From Phycisphaerales bacterium (lineage in GTDB: Bacteria > Planctomycetota > Phycisphaerae > UBA1845 > Fen-1342): 64,000 nt of DNA. The translations under genes and the position numbers were made by a program. This document shows positions 16,642 to 24,764 of this stretch, one piece after another. The stretch's first letter is position 1. Each line of letters starts with the position of its first letter. The stretch covers positions 496,001-560,000 of the forward strand of contig JADJWG010000001.1 of NCBI GenBank assembly GCA_016716475.1. Reading direction: 5' to 3'. The notes beneath the pieces were generated by a model that worked only from the letters and a program-made list of their open reading frames with translations, ran no database searches and was not told the origin of the DNA.

Positions 16642-17355
16642 TCAATAAGCAGCATGGCGGTAACGTCGTCCGATTGCAGCTAGGCCGAGGACTCCGAGCC
16701 ACACTGCCGCAGGAGCAGGGATGACTACCAGTTCAAAGTAACCGACAGCACTACCGCCCCCACCCGGGTATTTGAGCGCCTGCAAGATGAATCCGATCTC
16801 GTACAGACGTCCGGGCAAAAGCGTATGCGCCAAAGATCCCACCACGTACCCGAACGGCCCATCCACTGTGCCGAGATTCAGGGTTGTGTTTGCTGCACCG
16901 AGGTTGAAGCTCAATTGCTCGAACAACGTTTGCGAATTCTCCTGGAACAGAAGTCCTTGGGTCATATCCAAGGCCCCCTGTCCCGTAAACTGCCCGCGCA
17001 ACGCGATCGGAGTGGGGCGATCCACAGTGAAGAAGATACTACCTAGCGAGCTCGCATCGCCCTGCGCAGCGTTCAGCATGCTATTGAAATCAATGCGAAG
17101 TCCGGTGTAACTGATGCCTACGCCCACCTCCATCGTGTTCCCCCCTTTGGTCAACACCATGGTCTCCGCGTATGGCAGCGCCGGGGGAGCCACAATGAGT
17201 ATCCCACCCACGGGAGACGGATCGTATGGAACGGTGCCAACCGCGGCCACTACAGTGCTGTCCGGCGCCACGGATGCAATCCCCGCAACAGCAGCAGGAT
17301 AAGCAGTAAACATGCAGACCGTTACCGGCAGTGCCAATCGACGTAGAGTTTCCAC
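16642..17355 (-). CDS. Secreted protein with PEP-CTERM-like sorting tail
   Basis: 237 residues from a GTG at 17355 with AGGAGG six bases upstream. The N-terminal signal peptide is LPVTVCMFTAYPAAVAG. The body alternates strands and turns (GGNTMEVGVGISYTGLRIDF, ALDMTQGLLFQENSQTLFEQLSF), as in secreted beta-rich proteins. The C-terminus is VIPAPAAVWLGVLGLAAIG followed by RRYRH: a P-x-P-like motif, a single membrane helix and a basic end, i.e. a PEP-CTERM-like sorting signal processed by an exosortase-type system in other bacteria. No exosortase is in the window. The IS element is inserted ~150 bases upstream of this gene. Confidence 0.75.
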   Translation of the reverse strand: METLRRLALPVTVCMFTAYPAAVAGIASVAPDSTVVAAVGTVPYDPSPVGGILIVAPPALPYAETMVLTKGGNTMEVGVGISYTGLRIDFNSMLNAAQGDASSLGSIFFTVDRPTPIALRGQFTGQGALDMTQGLLFQENSQTLFEQLSFNLGAANTTLNLGTVDGPFGYVVGSLAHTLLPGRLYEIGFILQALKYPGGGGSAVGYFELVVIPAPAAVWLGVLGLAAIGRRYRHAAY

Positions 17356-17499
17356 ACCCTTCCTCCTTCTGTTAGAGCTTCACCGCGCTTACCCGCCCGG
17401 TGACTTGCGACGGTCGTCCCACCGACCCCACATGCTGGAAGATACCAACTGTGTCCCCAATGGTCCATGCACACACAGTCTGATTGTGGGCCCACCTCA

Positions 17500-17507
17500 C
17501 GCACGGC
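17500..17507. repeat. Left target-site duplication of the IS (CGCACGGC)
   Basis: Eight-base direct repeat immediately outside the left terminal inverted repeat; the identical copy is at 18871-18878. Confidence 0.85.
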
Positions 17508-17551
17508 GAGGTAGCCTGAAATCTTGTGGAAATTGAGAACGTGGGGCATCC
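17508..17551 (+). repeat. IS left terminal inverted repeat
   Basis: Begins GAGGTAG and aligns over ~40 bases with the reverse complement of the right end (18829-18870), including the shared GGAAATTGA/GTAAATTGA and GGGGCATCC blocks, with several mismatches. Confidence 0.8.
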
Positions 17552-17595
17552 TGCTGGTGCGTTTGAAACGAGAGTCGTTTCCCAGGAGGAGCCCG

Positions 17596-18817
17596 ATGGC
17601 TACTACAACCGGACGAGGATCGAGCGTCAAGCGGCGGGACGAGGCGGGGCGGACGAGGCCGTGCAGGTGGTTCGGGACCGGTCGAGGAACTGGCCCGGCT
17701 GGGGGCCCGGCAGATGCTGCTGGCGGCGTTGGAGGACGAGGTGAACGTCTACCTCCAGCGCGACCGGTATCAGCGACAGGGCGAGTTCCGCGGCTACCAC
17801 GGGACCACGCCGCGGCGGCTGACGCTGGGCAGCGGCACGGTGCCGCTGGAGGTCCCGCGGGTGCGGACATCCCGCCGGGCGGGCCGTTCGAATCGAAGAT
17901 CGTGCGCAGTACCAGCGTCGCAGCGACACGATCGAGGAGACGTTCATGCGGCTGTTCATCGAAGGCCTGGCGACGCGGGACTTCGGGCCTGCGGCTGCTG
18001 GCGGGGACGACGCGCTGTCGCCCAGCACGATCAGTCGGCTGACCAGCGGTTCCGCGTCGAGTACGCGGCGTTCGACCGGCAGGACTGAGCGGCCGGAAGT
18101 TCGTCATATCTGGGCGGACGGGATTTACCTGAGGCCGGGCTGGGTACGGAAAGCCTGCCTGATGGTGCTGATCGGGCGGATACGGAGGGGCAGAAGCACT
18201 TGCTCGCGCGCGGAGGGGTATCGCGAGCGGAGCTGGGGCGAGTTGCTAAGGACTGCCGCAGCGGGGTCTGAACAGCCGGGCTGCTGGATCGCGGACGGGG
18301 CGTTGGGGCTGTGGGCGGCGGTGAACGAGCAGAGTCGAACTCGGCCCAGCAGCGCTGCACGAATCACAAGACGATGAACGTGCTCGACAAGCTGCCGAAG
18401 GCCGAGCAGAGCGACCCCGGACTGCGGGCGATCTGGCAGGCGGAAAGTGAGGTGGCGGCGGAAGCTGGCGGCCGGTGTGATCGCGGACTTCCGTCGGGCG
18501 GGCTGACCGGGCGGCGGACTGTCTGGGGACGATCTGGATCGCTGCCTGACGTTCTACGCGTTTCCGGAGCCGCACTGGTCCACCTGCGGACGACGAACGT
18601 GATCGAGTCGCCGTTTGCGGGCGTACGGCTGCGGACGAACGCGGCCAAGCGGTTCAAGGAGACCAAGGCGGCGTGTACGGTGCATCAGGTGCTGATGCGG
18701 CTGTCGCAGAACTGGCGGCACGAGGCGGCACCGTGTGCCCAGATACCGCTGCCGGAAGGAAAGAACCGCCGGGTGAAGACGAAGGTGAAGGCGAAGGCGA
18801 AGACCCATGCGGCGTGA
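17596..18817 (+). pseudogene. IS256-family (Mutator) transposase, multiply frameshifted
   Basis: Starts at an ATG (17596) with AGGAGG just before it. The transposase has to be read by hopping between all three frames: MLLAALEDEVNVYLQRDRYQ in one, PPGGPFESKIVR in a second, MRLFIEGLATRDFGPA and IWADGIYLRPG in the third, then back for RFRVEYAAFDRQD, CWIADGALGLWAAVNE, QQRCTNHKTMNVLDKLPK and finally TTNVIESPFAGVRLRTNAA. The DDE residues are all present in the pieces: D of WADGIY, D of IADGALGLW and E of NVIESPF. At least eight shifts separate the pieces, so no functional protein can be made. The basic tail ends with a KVKAKAKTHAA stretch. Confidence 0.9.
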
Positions 18818-18828
18818 ACGAACGTGAC

Positions 18829-18870
18829 GGATGCCCCAGATTCAATTTACACAGGACTTGACACTACCTC
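18829..18870 (-). repeat. IS right terminal inverted repeat
   Basis: Ends in ACACTACCTC at 18870; its reverse complement matches the left end over about 40 bases with scattered differences. Confidence 0.8.
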
Positions 18871-18878
18871 CGCACGGC
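18871..18878. repeat. Right target-site duplication of the IS (CGCACGGC)
   Basis: Identical to 17500-17507 and directly abutting the right inverted repeat. Confidence 0.85.
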
Positions 18879-19201
18879 AACCGAATGCCCTCACCCATCG
18901 CTCCTGCCCGCCGGCGTTTGTGAGTTGGGTAAAGCGGCCGTCCCGGCATGCGGTCGGGCAACGATCTGTTCACCTTCTGAAACGTTCCGCCGTTCACATT
19001 CGAGCAAAGCTTAGCCACGGCCACGACTCGCAGAGGACCATCGGACAGTCCCAGCGAACCTACCTGCAAACCGGCCAACTCCCCCCCCTCCCCACCGCAA
19101 CTATTGCAGACGGGTGATTACAAATGCTGCGGTTACAATCTGGCCGTTAGTGGGCGGTGCCCGGTACCTGATACGCACTTCGTGAAGTGCAAGGACAGGT
19201 C
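18879..19201. other. Intergenic, probable promoter region of the zinc-ribbon gene
   Basis: No gene seen in ~320 bases. A TACAAT at 19134-19139 could be a -10 element for the downstream gene, but no matching -35 stands out. Confidence 0.4.
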
Positions 19202-19678
19202 ATGAAACGTGGCGCGACTACACGATTCGTGCCTCTCACCTTGTGGGGATCTTCGCTGCTCGGAGCAGTCATGACAGCGATGGGAGCGCTCGCTTCCTAC
19301 AGCCCGGAGGATCGGCTTCAGGTCGCCATCACGATCCACTGCGTCGGATTTGCGAGCATGCTGACCGGACTCGCCTTCTTGCGCCGCACACGAAATTCGT
19401 GGAAGTGGGTCCATGCACCGTTTGTCGGTCTGGCGGCGATCGGGATGGCATACAACGCCTGGCAGCGTACGCCGTGGGACGTGGGTACACCGCTGGCCAT
19501 CGCGTTTGTCGTGGTGGCCTGGGCGGCTCGCGGTCTCTGGTGGGGGCCGTTTCGCAAACCCCTGTCCGGCCACTGCCAGGCCTGCGGCTACGACCTAACC
19601 GGCAACGTCAGCGGGCGGTGTCCGGAGTGCGGTACGCCGCTCTCTAGCACATTGAAGTTGATAGAGAGCAAAGCATGA
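19202..19678 (+). CDS. Membrane protein with C-terminal CxxCGYDLTGN zinc ribbon
   Basis: 158 residues from the ATG at 19202 (AAGGACAGG upstream; an in-frame GTG at 19187 is weaker). Three to four membrane segments fill the first ~115 residues (LWGSSLLGAVMTAMGALASY, CVGFASMLTGLAFL, LAIAFVVVAWAARGLWW). The C-terminus holds a zinc ribbon: CQACGYDLTGNVSGRCPECGTPL, i.e. C-x2-C and C-x2-C. This ribbon is a recurring mark of Phycisphaerae and related planctomycete small membrane proteins. Its role is not established. The stop overlaps the start of the next gene (ATGA), so they are translated together. Confidence 0.75.
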   Translation: MKRGATTRFVPLTLWGSSLLGAVMTAMGALASYSPEDRLQVAITIHCVGFASMLTGLAFLRRTRNSWKWVHAPFVGLAAIGMAYNAWQRTPWDVGTPLAIAFVVVAWAARGLWWGPFRKPLSGHCQACGYDLTGNVSGRCPECGTPLSSTLKLIESKA

Positions 19679-20355
19679 CGACTGACGCTGACGGTCCCAT
19701 CTTGATCACCGAGTCACCGCCGCGCCTGCCGTCGCATGGATGGTTCGTGTCCGGGGTGCTGCGCCTGCTGACAGGCCTGATCGCTGCCGTGTGCGCGTTG
19801 TTCGTTACAAACAATTGGTGCTTCGTGATCTTCCCGGCGACGCTGGCCGCCTTGGTGGTCGACTACCTCTTGTGCGTGTTCAAGCCGCGGTTTGTCGTGC
19901 GCGTTTTGACGGCGATGGTAGTAGGAGTGACCACCGGGATTTTTTTCGGTGTGGGTCCGGATTGGGCCTTCCGCGAGGCGTTCGAGATGGCGCCCCCGAA
20001 CGGCGTTCACGACGTGCGCATCTGGAGACATTATCTGGGCGGTCCGGGTGAGCACGTGCTGATCATCGAATTCATGGCCGACGCGGCCGCACTTCAGGCA
20101 CTCGTGCAGGCGCACCCACCCACCTCCGACAGCTACTTAGTGCACCGCTGGAAAGCTGCCGGCGGGAGCTGGGCGCAGGCGCTCGACATCTTCGGCTCTC
20201 CGGCCTGGACGAGCTTTGCATATTCCTCGTGGAAGCGGATTCGGCCGCTTGAGCACCCCGTGGTTCTCGCTCTGGGCGCAACAAATGGTGGCACGCTTGT
20301 ATTGTTCCAAGAGCCGGGCTCAGGCCGCTGTGTCGCGCTGCATGAAAGATTCTGA
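19675..20355 (+). CDS. Hypothetical membrane protein coupled to zinc-ribbon protein
   Basis: 226 residues; the ATG at 19675 overlaps the upstream stop. There are three hydrophobic segments at residues ~27-45 (GVLRLLTGLIAAVCALFV), ~47-68 (WCFVIFPATLAALVVDYLL) and ~75-95 (VVRVLTAMVVGVTTGIFFGV), followed by a ~125-residue soluble domain. That domain has a DVRIWRHYLGGPGEHVLIIEFMAD stretch and ends with a beta-rich segment (GTLVLFQEPGSGRCVALHERF). Together the two genes probably form one membrane module. Family unrecognised. Confidence 0.7.
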   Translation: MTTDADGPILITESPPRLPSHGWFVSGVLRLLTGLIAAVCALFVTNNWCFVIFPATLAALVVDYLLCVFKPRFVVRVLTAMVVGVTTGIFFGVGPDWAFREAFEMAPPNGVHDVRIWRHYLGGPGEHVLIIEFMADAAALQALVQAHPPTSDSYLVHRWKAAGGSWAQALDIFGSPAWTSFAYSSWKRIRPLEHPVVLALGATNGGTLVLFQEPGSGRCVALHERF

Positions 20356-20528
20356 CTGGGATACTTGGGAGCGCCTGTGCAATTCGATCTGCTTGATCTG
20401 CACGCTTGGCGCGGGCGTTGGCCTTGTCGCCACGAGTACCTGCCGCACAAATCTCGCAGTCGGCCCATGTCAGCGGTGCCGCGCGCTGTGGCGTCGCCGC
20501 CCGCAGAAAGCGAGTTCTGCCAGGGCTG

Positions 20529-20987
20529 CTAGGGGTTGTTCCCCGTGTCCGTGTTCTCCGGCTCCCAGCGCACTGACTTCGCGTCGCCCCAGAGCCCCTC
20601 GAGGTCGTAGTAGTCCCGGTGGTCATCGTCGAATAGATGGATGACGACGTCGACGTAGTCGGCGAGTACCCAAGTCGTGCTGGTGGCAGTATCGGCGGAC
20701 GAAAAGTGCCGGCGGCCGACGCGTTTTGCGAACACGCGGATGTCGTCGAGCACGGCGTGCATCTGGCGATTCGATGTCCCGGTGCCGATCACGAAGTAGT
20801 CGGCCAGCGTGCTCAGCCCTCGCAGATCGAGGACCACAACGTTCTCGATCCGGTTGCCGGCCGCAATGCGGGCGGCATGGACGGCAAAGCCCTCAGCATC
20901 GTCGTGCGCGAGCGCGGGGGGCGCCTCCGGCGCTGTGTCGCTCCGCGGTTTTGCCAAGTCGGGATTCAGCCAGTCCACGCTTTCCAT
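20529..20987 (-). CDS. rsfS: Ribosome silencing factor RsfS
   Basis: 152 residues. The RsfS/Iojap/DUF143 core is clear: IENVVVLDLRGLSTLADYFVIG, then TGTSNRQMHAVLDDI and WVLADYVDVVIHLFDDDHRDYYDLEGLW. RsfS binds uL14 on the large subunit and blocks subunit joining when nutrients are scarce. An extra ~35-residue Pro/Ala-rich N-terminus precedes the core; an internal start was not evident. The ATG at 20987 was chosen as the first in-frame start. Confidence 0.93.
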   Translation of the reverse strand: MESVDWLNPDLAKPRSDTAPEAPPALAHDDAEGFAVHAARIAAGNRIENVVVLDLRGLSTLADYFVIGTGTSNRQMHAVLDDIRVFAKRVGRRHFSSADTATSTTWVLADYVDVVIHLFDDDHRDYYDLEGLWGDAKSVRWEPENTDTGNNP

Positions 20988-21167
20988 GTGGGCATTCTAG
21001 ACGCTGCGGGCCGGGCGAGCCAATCCTGTTCTGTGCGGTGGGCAGGAACGCACGCCGCGGCGGAAGGGCGCCGCACCCCATGGCGCAGGGGGCGGATGAC
21101 GGAGCCCTGCTCCCGGACGGGGACTTGCGGGCGATCGTCCGTGTTGTGTGCGCACTACACCCAGGCG

Positions 21168-22454
21168 TCAGGCCTTCAGCAGCCGCAGCGGAGCGTAGCC
21201 CGTCCCGATCACCTTCGAGAGGTCGCGCGGCGGCAGGCCCAGCCAGTCGCGCAGGATCGTCGCGTACACGCGCCTGAAATCGACGCCAAACGCGAGATCG
21301 CCGCGGTCCAGTTTCGCGAGGTCGGGGTGCGGCTCGTGCAGCCCCGGCCGCACCTTGGACCCGCACAAAAACACCGGTGCAGCCGCGCCGTGATCCGTCC
21401 CTCCGCTGGCGTTCTCCTGCACGCGTCGGCCGAATTCGGAGAAGCTGAGCACTAGCACACGGTCGAGCAGTTTGGCCTCTGCCAGCGTATCGAGAAAATC
21501 CTGCAGCCCATCGCCGAGTTGTTGGAGCAAGGTGCGGTGGCGGCCGGCCTGGCCCGTGTGTGTGTCGAACCCACCGAGGGACACATAGTAAATGCGTGTC
21601 GGCAGGTCGGCTTGGATCATCCGGGCGACCAGCGCTAATTGCGCGCTGAGGGGGTTGCCACCTGGGCCGCGCGGTGCGCGACCGATGCGCGTGTTGCCGG
21701 CGGCGGAGCGGATCTGGTCCGCACCGAGCTGCGCGTCGAGCGCGGTGCGCTGCAGGTAGCGGGCCAATTGCGGACCATCCTGGGGGATGTCGCCGGTGCG
21801 GTTGTTGAGTTGGTCAAAGGTGGCCTGGGCACGCGGATCGCGCCGCCCGGCGCGCCACACGAGTTCATCGGGGTTGCTGAACGCGAGCGCGGTGAACGTG
21901 TCGCCCTGCAGAGCCAGTGGGGCTTCCTGCATCAGGGCGATGCCCTGGATCGGGGCCGGCGGGTCGCTGCCGGCACAACAGGCATCCATGTAGCGCCCGA
22001 GCCAGCCCTGGGTCCGGCGCTGCTGCGGATCGGCCGTGTGCCAGATGTCCATGCTTACGAAGTGGCTGCGGTTCGGGTTGGGATAGCCCACGCCCTGTAC
22101 GATCGCGAGTTGCCCGACGTCGTACAACGCCTTCAGTCCCGCCGCGGACGGGTGCAGACCGACGCCGTTCGCCAGCGCGAGCACGTCGTTGCGCGGCACC
22201 GCGAGCTGGCGGCGGTAGCGGTAGTACAGCTCGTGCTCATAGGGAATCACGGTGTTAAGCCCGTCATTGCCGCCCGCGAGCTGCACCACGACCAGAACCC
22301 GCTGTGAATCCTCCCGCCCACGGCGGGGGGCGGTCTGCGGTAGCGCACTCGCTGTCTGCCCGAGAAACAGCGGGAGGGTGGCCGAGGCGCTGAGCAAGCG
22401 CAGACTGCCGGAGAGAAAGTCGCGGCGGGTCGTAAAGATCGAGTCGGGAACCAT
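21168..22454 (-). CDS. DUF1501 family protein (sulfatase-like fold, Tat-type signal)
   Basis: 428 residues. The N-terminus TTRRDFLSGSLRLLSASATLP is a twin-arginine-type signal. The body has the DUF1501 landmarks: LVVVQLAGGNDGLNTVIPYE, then SHFVSMDIWHTA, YYVSLGGFDTHTGQAGRH, VLSFSEFGRRVQENASGGTDHGAAAPVFL. DUF1501 proteins are alkaline-phosphatase-superfamily-like and very abundant in planctomycetes. They are exported, and their substrate is unknown. It sits 31 bases downstream of the DUF1800 gene, the usual partner, so the pair is probably an operon. Confidence 0.93.
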   Translation of the reverse strand: MVPDSIFTTRRDFLSGSLRLLSASATLPLFLGQTASALPQTAPRRGREDSQRVLVVVQLAGGNDGLNTVIPYEHELYYRYRRQLAVPRNDVLALANGVGLHPSAAGLKALYDVGQLAIVQGVGYPNPNRSHFVSMDIWHTADPQQRRTQGWLGRYMDACCAGSDPPAPIQGIALMQEAPLALQGDTFTALAFSNPDELVWRAGRRDPRAQATFDQLNNRTGDIPQDGPQLARYLQRTALDAQLGADQIRSAAGNTRIGRAPRGPGGNPLSAQLALVARMIQADLPTRIYYVSLGGFDTHTGQAGRHRTLLQQLGDGLQDFLDTLAEAKLLDRVLVLSFSEFGRRVQENASGGTDHGAAAPVFLCGSKVRPGLHEPHPDLAKLDRGDLAFGVDFRRVYATILRDWLGLPPRDLSKVIGTGYAPLRLLKA

Positions 22455-22485
22455 GACGGGTCTCCGCTGCGCAGGCCGCCGGGGC

Positions 22486-24093
22486 TCAGTGCATCTGGAA
22501 CTCGGGCGTGCTGCACAACAGGTGAATCATCTGGCGAATCTGGGTGGCGGCCTCGCGAGCCGCGACGTGAAAGCGGCCTTCCTGATCGAGGTAGTCCATG
22601 AGGGCCTGGCGCTTCGCGGCTGAGAGGGGGCGGGCCAGCAGGTGTGCGCAATAGAAGTCCACGATTTCACCGGGCGTGGTCAGGTTGCGGGCCTTCAGCA
22701 CAGAAAGGGGATCGTACGCGGTCTGGTGTCCGGCGGTGAGCCGCGAGCGTCCCCCCGCGCCGCCGGCACGCATGCCGGGCCCGGCCATGGTGCTTTCCGG
22801 GCTCTCATCGTCGGCGAGATCCTCATCGTGGGCAGCCGGCCGCGCGGGGCGGCGCCCAGCACCGTCGCCCTGGATGAGGTTACCGATCGCATTGTAGCGC
22901 AGGTGCAGTGTCGCCGTGTTGATCCAGTGCGAGCCGCCGTTCCAACCCTTCACGTTCGGTGGTTGCATCAGTTCCTGGCCGAGCGCTGCGAGTGTCCGCT
23001 CCGCATCACGGAGGCGCTCGATGGGTACGCCGAGGCGGCGGGCGGTCCCGACGATGAGTTCGACGGGACTCTTGACGAGCGCACCGCGGACCTGGGGTGC
23101 GTAGAACGCGCGGCTGAGAAAGAGCGTACGGAGCACCGGCTTGAGTGCGTAGTTGTGGCGGCGCAGCTGGGCCGCCAGTCGCTCCACCAGTTCGCGCTCG
23201 GGCTGTGGCGTCACGAAGAACTCCGCGAGCTTGCGGGCGAGGTGGCGCGAGCATGCCGGGTGTGCCAGAATCTGGTCAATGACGTCCTCGCCGCCCAGGC
23301 GGCCGGTCTTGCCGAGAAACGTCTTGGGCCCGTCGTCGTGCTGGGCGCGGCGGAACACGAAGCCGTCGTCGTCGAAGGTCCAGCCGGTGAAAGCACGGGC
23401 CGCGGCCTTCACGTCGGCCTCGGTGTACTGCCCCTCCCCGAGGGTGAAGAGCTCCAGAAGTTCGCGGGCGTAGTTCTCGTTGGGCTGTTGCCGCCGGTTG
23501 CGCGCATTGTCGAGGTACACGAGCATGGCCCGGTCGCGACTGATACCAAGAAGCAGACTGCGGAAGTCCCCCAGGGCGTGGCGTCGCAGGAGTTCGTTCT
23601 GTTCGAGCATGAACTGGGCCCGGCGCACTTCGCGCGCCCCGCTGGTGAAGTGACCGTGCCAGAAGAGCGTCATCTTCTCTTCGAGCGGCCGGGGCGATTG
23701 AATCATGCGCTCCAACCACCAGAGGCGGATTTCCTGGTGACCGATGCGCTCCGCGCGGATTCGTTCCTGCGCAGCTTCACGGCGCTGCTCGGGGTTCATG
23801 GTTACGATCGTCCGCCCCGGTGCCTGCCGGATGATCGACGGAAGCTCCGGAGGGGGCGGCGTGTAAGTCAGTGCGTCGTAGTTGAGCAGTGCGTCGACCG
23901 CGCCTTCGAGTCCCAGCGCGTAGCAGCGCTCGATTTGTTCGGGGGTCGCTCCAAAACCGGCCCGCGCGAGCAGATGCGTGGCGGCGGCGCGGTCCCACTG
24001 GTTCCGGGGGAGTGGTTGCAGGAAGCCGCCCTGCCCATATGCTGCGGCCACCGCGAGCAGGATCGGCAGAATCACACGGGTGGGATGAAGCAT
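22486..24093 (-). CDS. DUF1800 family secreted protein
   Basis: 535 residues from the ATG at 24093, with GAGGG upstream; an ATG at 24120 is possible. The signal peptide is MLHPTRVILPILLAVAAAYG. DUF1800 features: ATHLLARAGFGATPEQIE, RPLEEKMTLFWHGHFTSG, ENYARELLELFTLGEGQYTE, DVKAAARAFTGWTFDDD, KSPVELIVGTARRLG, QPPNVKGWNGG. The family is always found with DUF1501 and is thought to act at the cell surface. A low-complexity insert near residue 420 (ARPAAHDEDLADDESPEST) is unusual and probably a disordered loop. The partner gene follows. Confidence 0.93.
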   Translation of the reverse strand: MLHPTRVILPILLAVAAAYGQGGFLQPLPRNQWDRAAATHLLARAGFGATPEQIERCYALGLEGAVDALLNYDALTYTPPPPELPSIIRQAPGRTIVTMNPEQRREAAQERIRAERIGHQEIRLWWLERMIQSPRPLEEKMTLFWHGHFTSGAREVRRAQFMLEQNELLRRHALGDFRSLLLGISRDRAMLVYLDNARNRRQQPNENYARELLELFTLGEGQYTEADVKAAARAFTGWTFDDDGFVFRRAQHDDGPKTFLGKTGRLGGEDVIDQILAHPACSRHLARKLAEFFVTPQPERELVERLAAQLRRHNYALKPVLRTLFLSRAFYAPQVRGALVKSPVELIVGTARRLGVPIERLRDAERTLAALGQELMQPPNVKGWNGGSHWINTATLHLRYNAIGNLIQGDGAGRRPARPAAHDEDLADDESPESTMAGPGMRAGGAGGRSRLTAGHQTAYDPLSVLKARNLTTPGEIVDFYCAHLLARPLSAAKRQALMDYLDQEGRFHVAAREAATQIRQMIHLLCSTPEFQMH

Positions 24094-24288
24094 AGCAACC
24101 CTCGAACGCAGGTGCCTCAAAAAAAGCGTAGTCGCTGACGGGCGCCTGGGAAGCGAAAACCGAAAAAACTACGGACCCGGTGCGGTGTTGCGTGTACGTC
24201 GGTCTGCCGAGCCAAACGTGCGCCGCGGAGACCCTATTGCCCGGCCCGGCAGCGACATTGGCGGTGACCCACAATGAAGACCCGTCCT

Positions 24289-24317
24289 TTGACCCTGTCG
24301 GAGGGGCGGAATACAAT
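24289..24317 (+). promoter_or_regulatory. Strong sigma-70-type promoter for trxA
   Basis: TTGACC at 24289-24294, a 17-base spacer, and TACAAT at 24312-24317. Transcription is expected to start near 24324, giving a 5' leader of about 68 bases before trxA. Confidence 0.75.
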
Positions 24318-24391
24318 CGCGGGTCACGCACTTATCTCCGATAAAGCAACCCTCTGCGTGCCCCCACGCAGGCCAGACGCAGGAGTCAGGA

Positions 24392-24727
24392 ATGGCCGGA
24401 GCAAACACCCTCACATTCAACCAGGATAATTTTGAGGCCGAGGTACTGCAGTCCAATGTCCCGGTACTGGTCGACTTCTGGGCGACGTGGTGCGGGCCGT
24501 GTCACATGCTGGCACCCGTGATTGACGACCTCGCCACATCTTTCCAAGGTAAGGCGAAAATTGGCAAGGTCGATGTGGATACTGCGCAGGAGCTCGCCGC
24601 CCAGTACGGCATCAGCAACATTCCCACGGTTCTCGTATTCCACAAGGGTGAACAGGTCGCCCGCATCATTGGTGCCAAGCACAAGAAGGAATACGAGGAG
24701 ACGCTCAAAGCCCACTTGGCCGGCTAG
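24392..24727 (+). CDS. trxA: Thioredoxin
   Basis: 111 residues. The active site WCGPC has C34 and C37 in FWATWCGPCHMLAP; the cis-proline is in the SNIPTVLVFHKG segment. It reduces disulfides in cytoplasmic proteins, being recharged by thioredoxin reductase. The AGGAGT ribosome-binding site lies seven bases upstream of the ATG. A strong sigma-70-type promoter is at 24289-24317. The next gene (rsmE) begins 37 bases after the stop and may be co-transcribed. Confidence 0.96.
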   Translation: MAGANTLTFNQDNFEAEVLQSNVPVLVDFWATWCGPCHMLAPVIDDLATSFQGKAKIGKVDVDTAQELAAQYGISNIPTVLVFHKGEQVARIIGAKHKKEYEETLKAHLAG

Positions 24728-24764
24728 CCATTGCAGCCCGACCGGGGGGGGCGGGGATCGCCGC

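Larger units (their letters stand above)
17508..18870 (+). mobile_element. IS256-family insertion sequence, complete ends, 1363 bp
   Basis: The element has imperfect terminal inverted repeats of ~40 bases (outermost GAGGTAG at 17508 and CTACCTC ending at 18870) and a perfect 8-bp target duplication CGCACGGC on both sides. Duplications of 8-9 bp and a length of ~1.3 kb fit IS256. The single transposase gene inside is broken by many frameshifts, so the copy can move only if a transposase is supplied from elsewhere. Confidence 0.88.

Noticed and set aside
16358..16648. 96-codon frame in the 16.0-16.6 kb gap
   Set aside because: No ribosome-binding site, domain or biased codon use; part of an otherwise empty stretch.
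19102..19139. TTGCAG...TACAAT as a promoter for the zinc-ribbon gene
   Set aside because: The spacer is about 24 bases, too long for a sigma-70 promoter; only the -10-like TACAAT is noted.
22642..24138. 498-codon open frame on the + strand
   Set aside because: It is antisense to the DUF1800 gene, which carries the recognisable motifs; the long frame is a GC-codon artefact.
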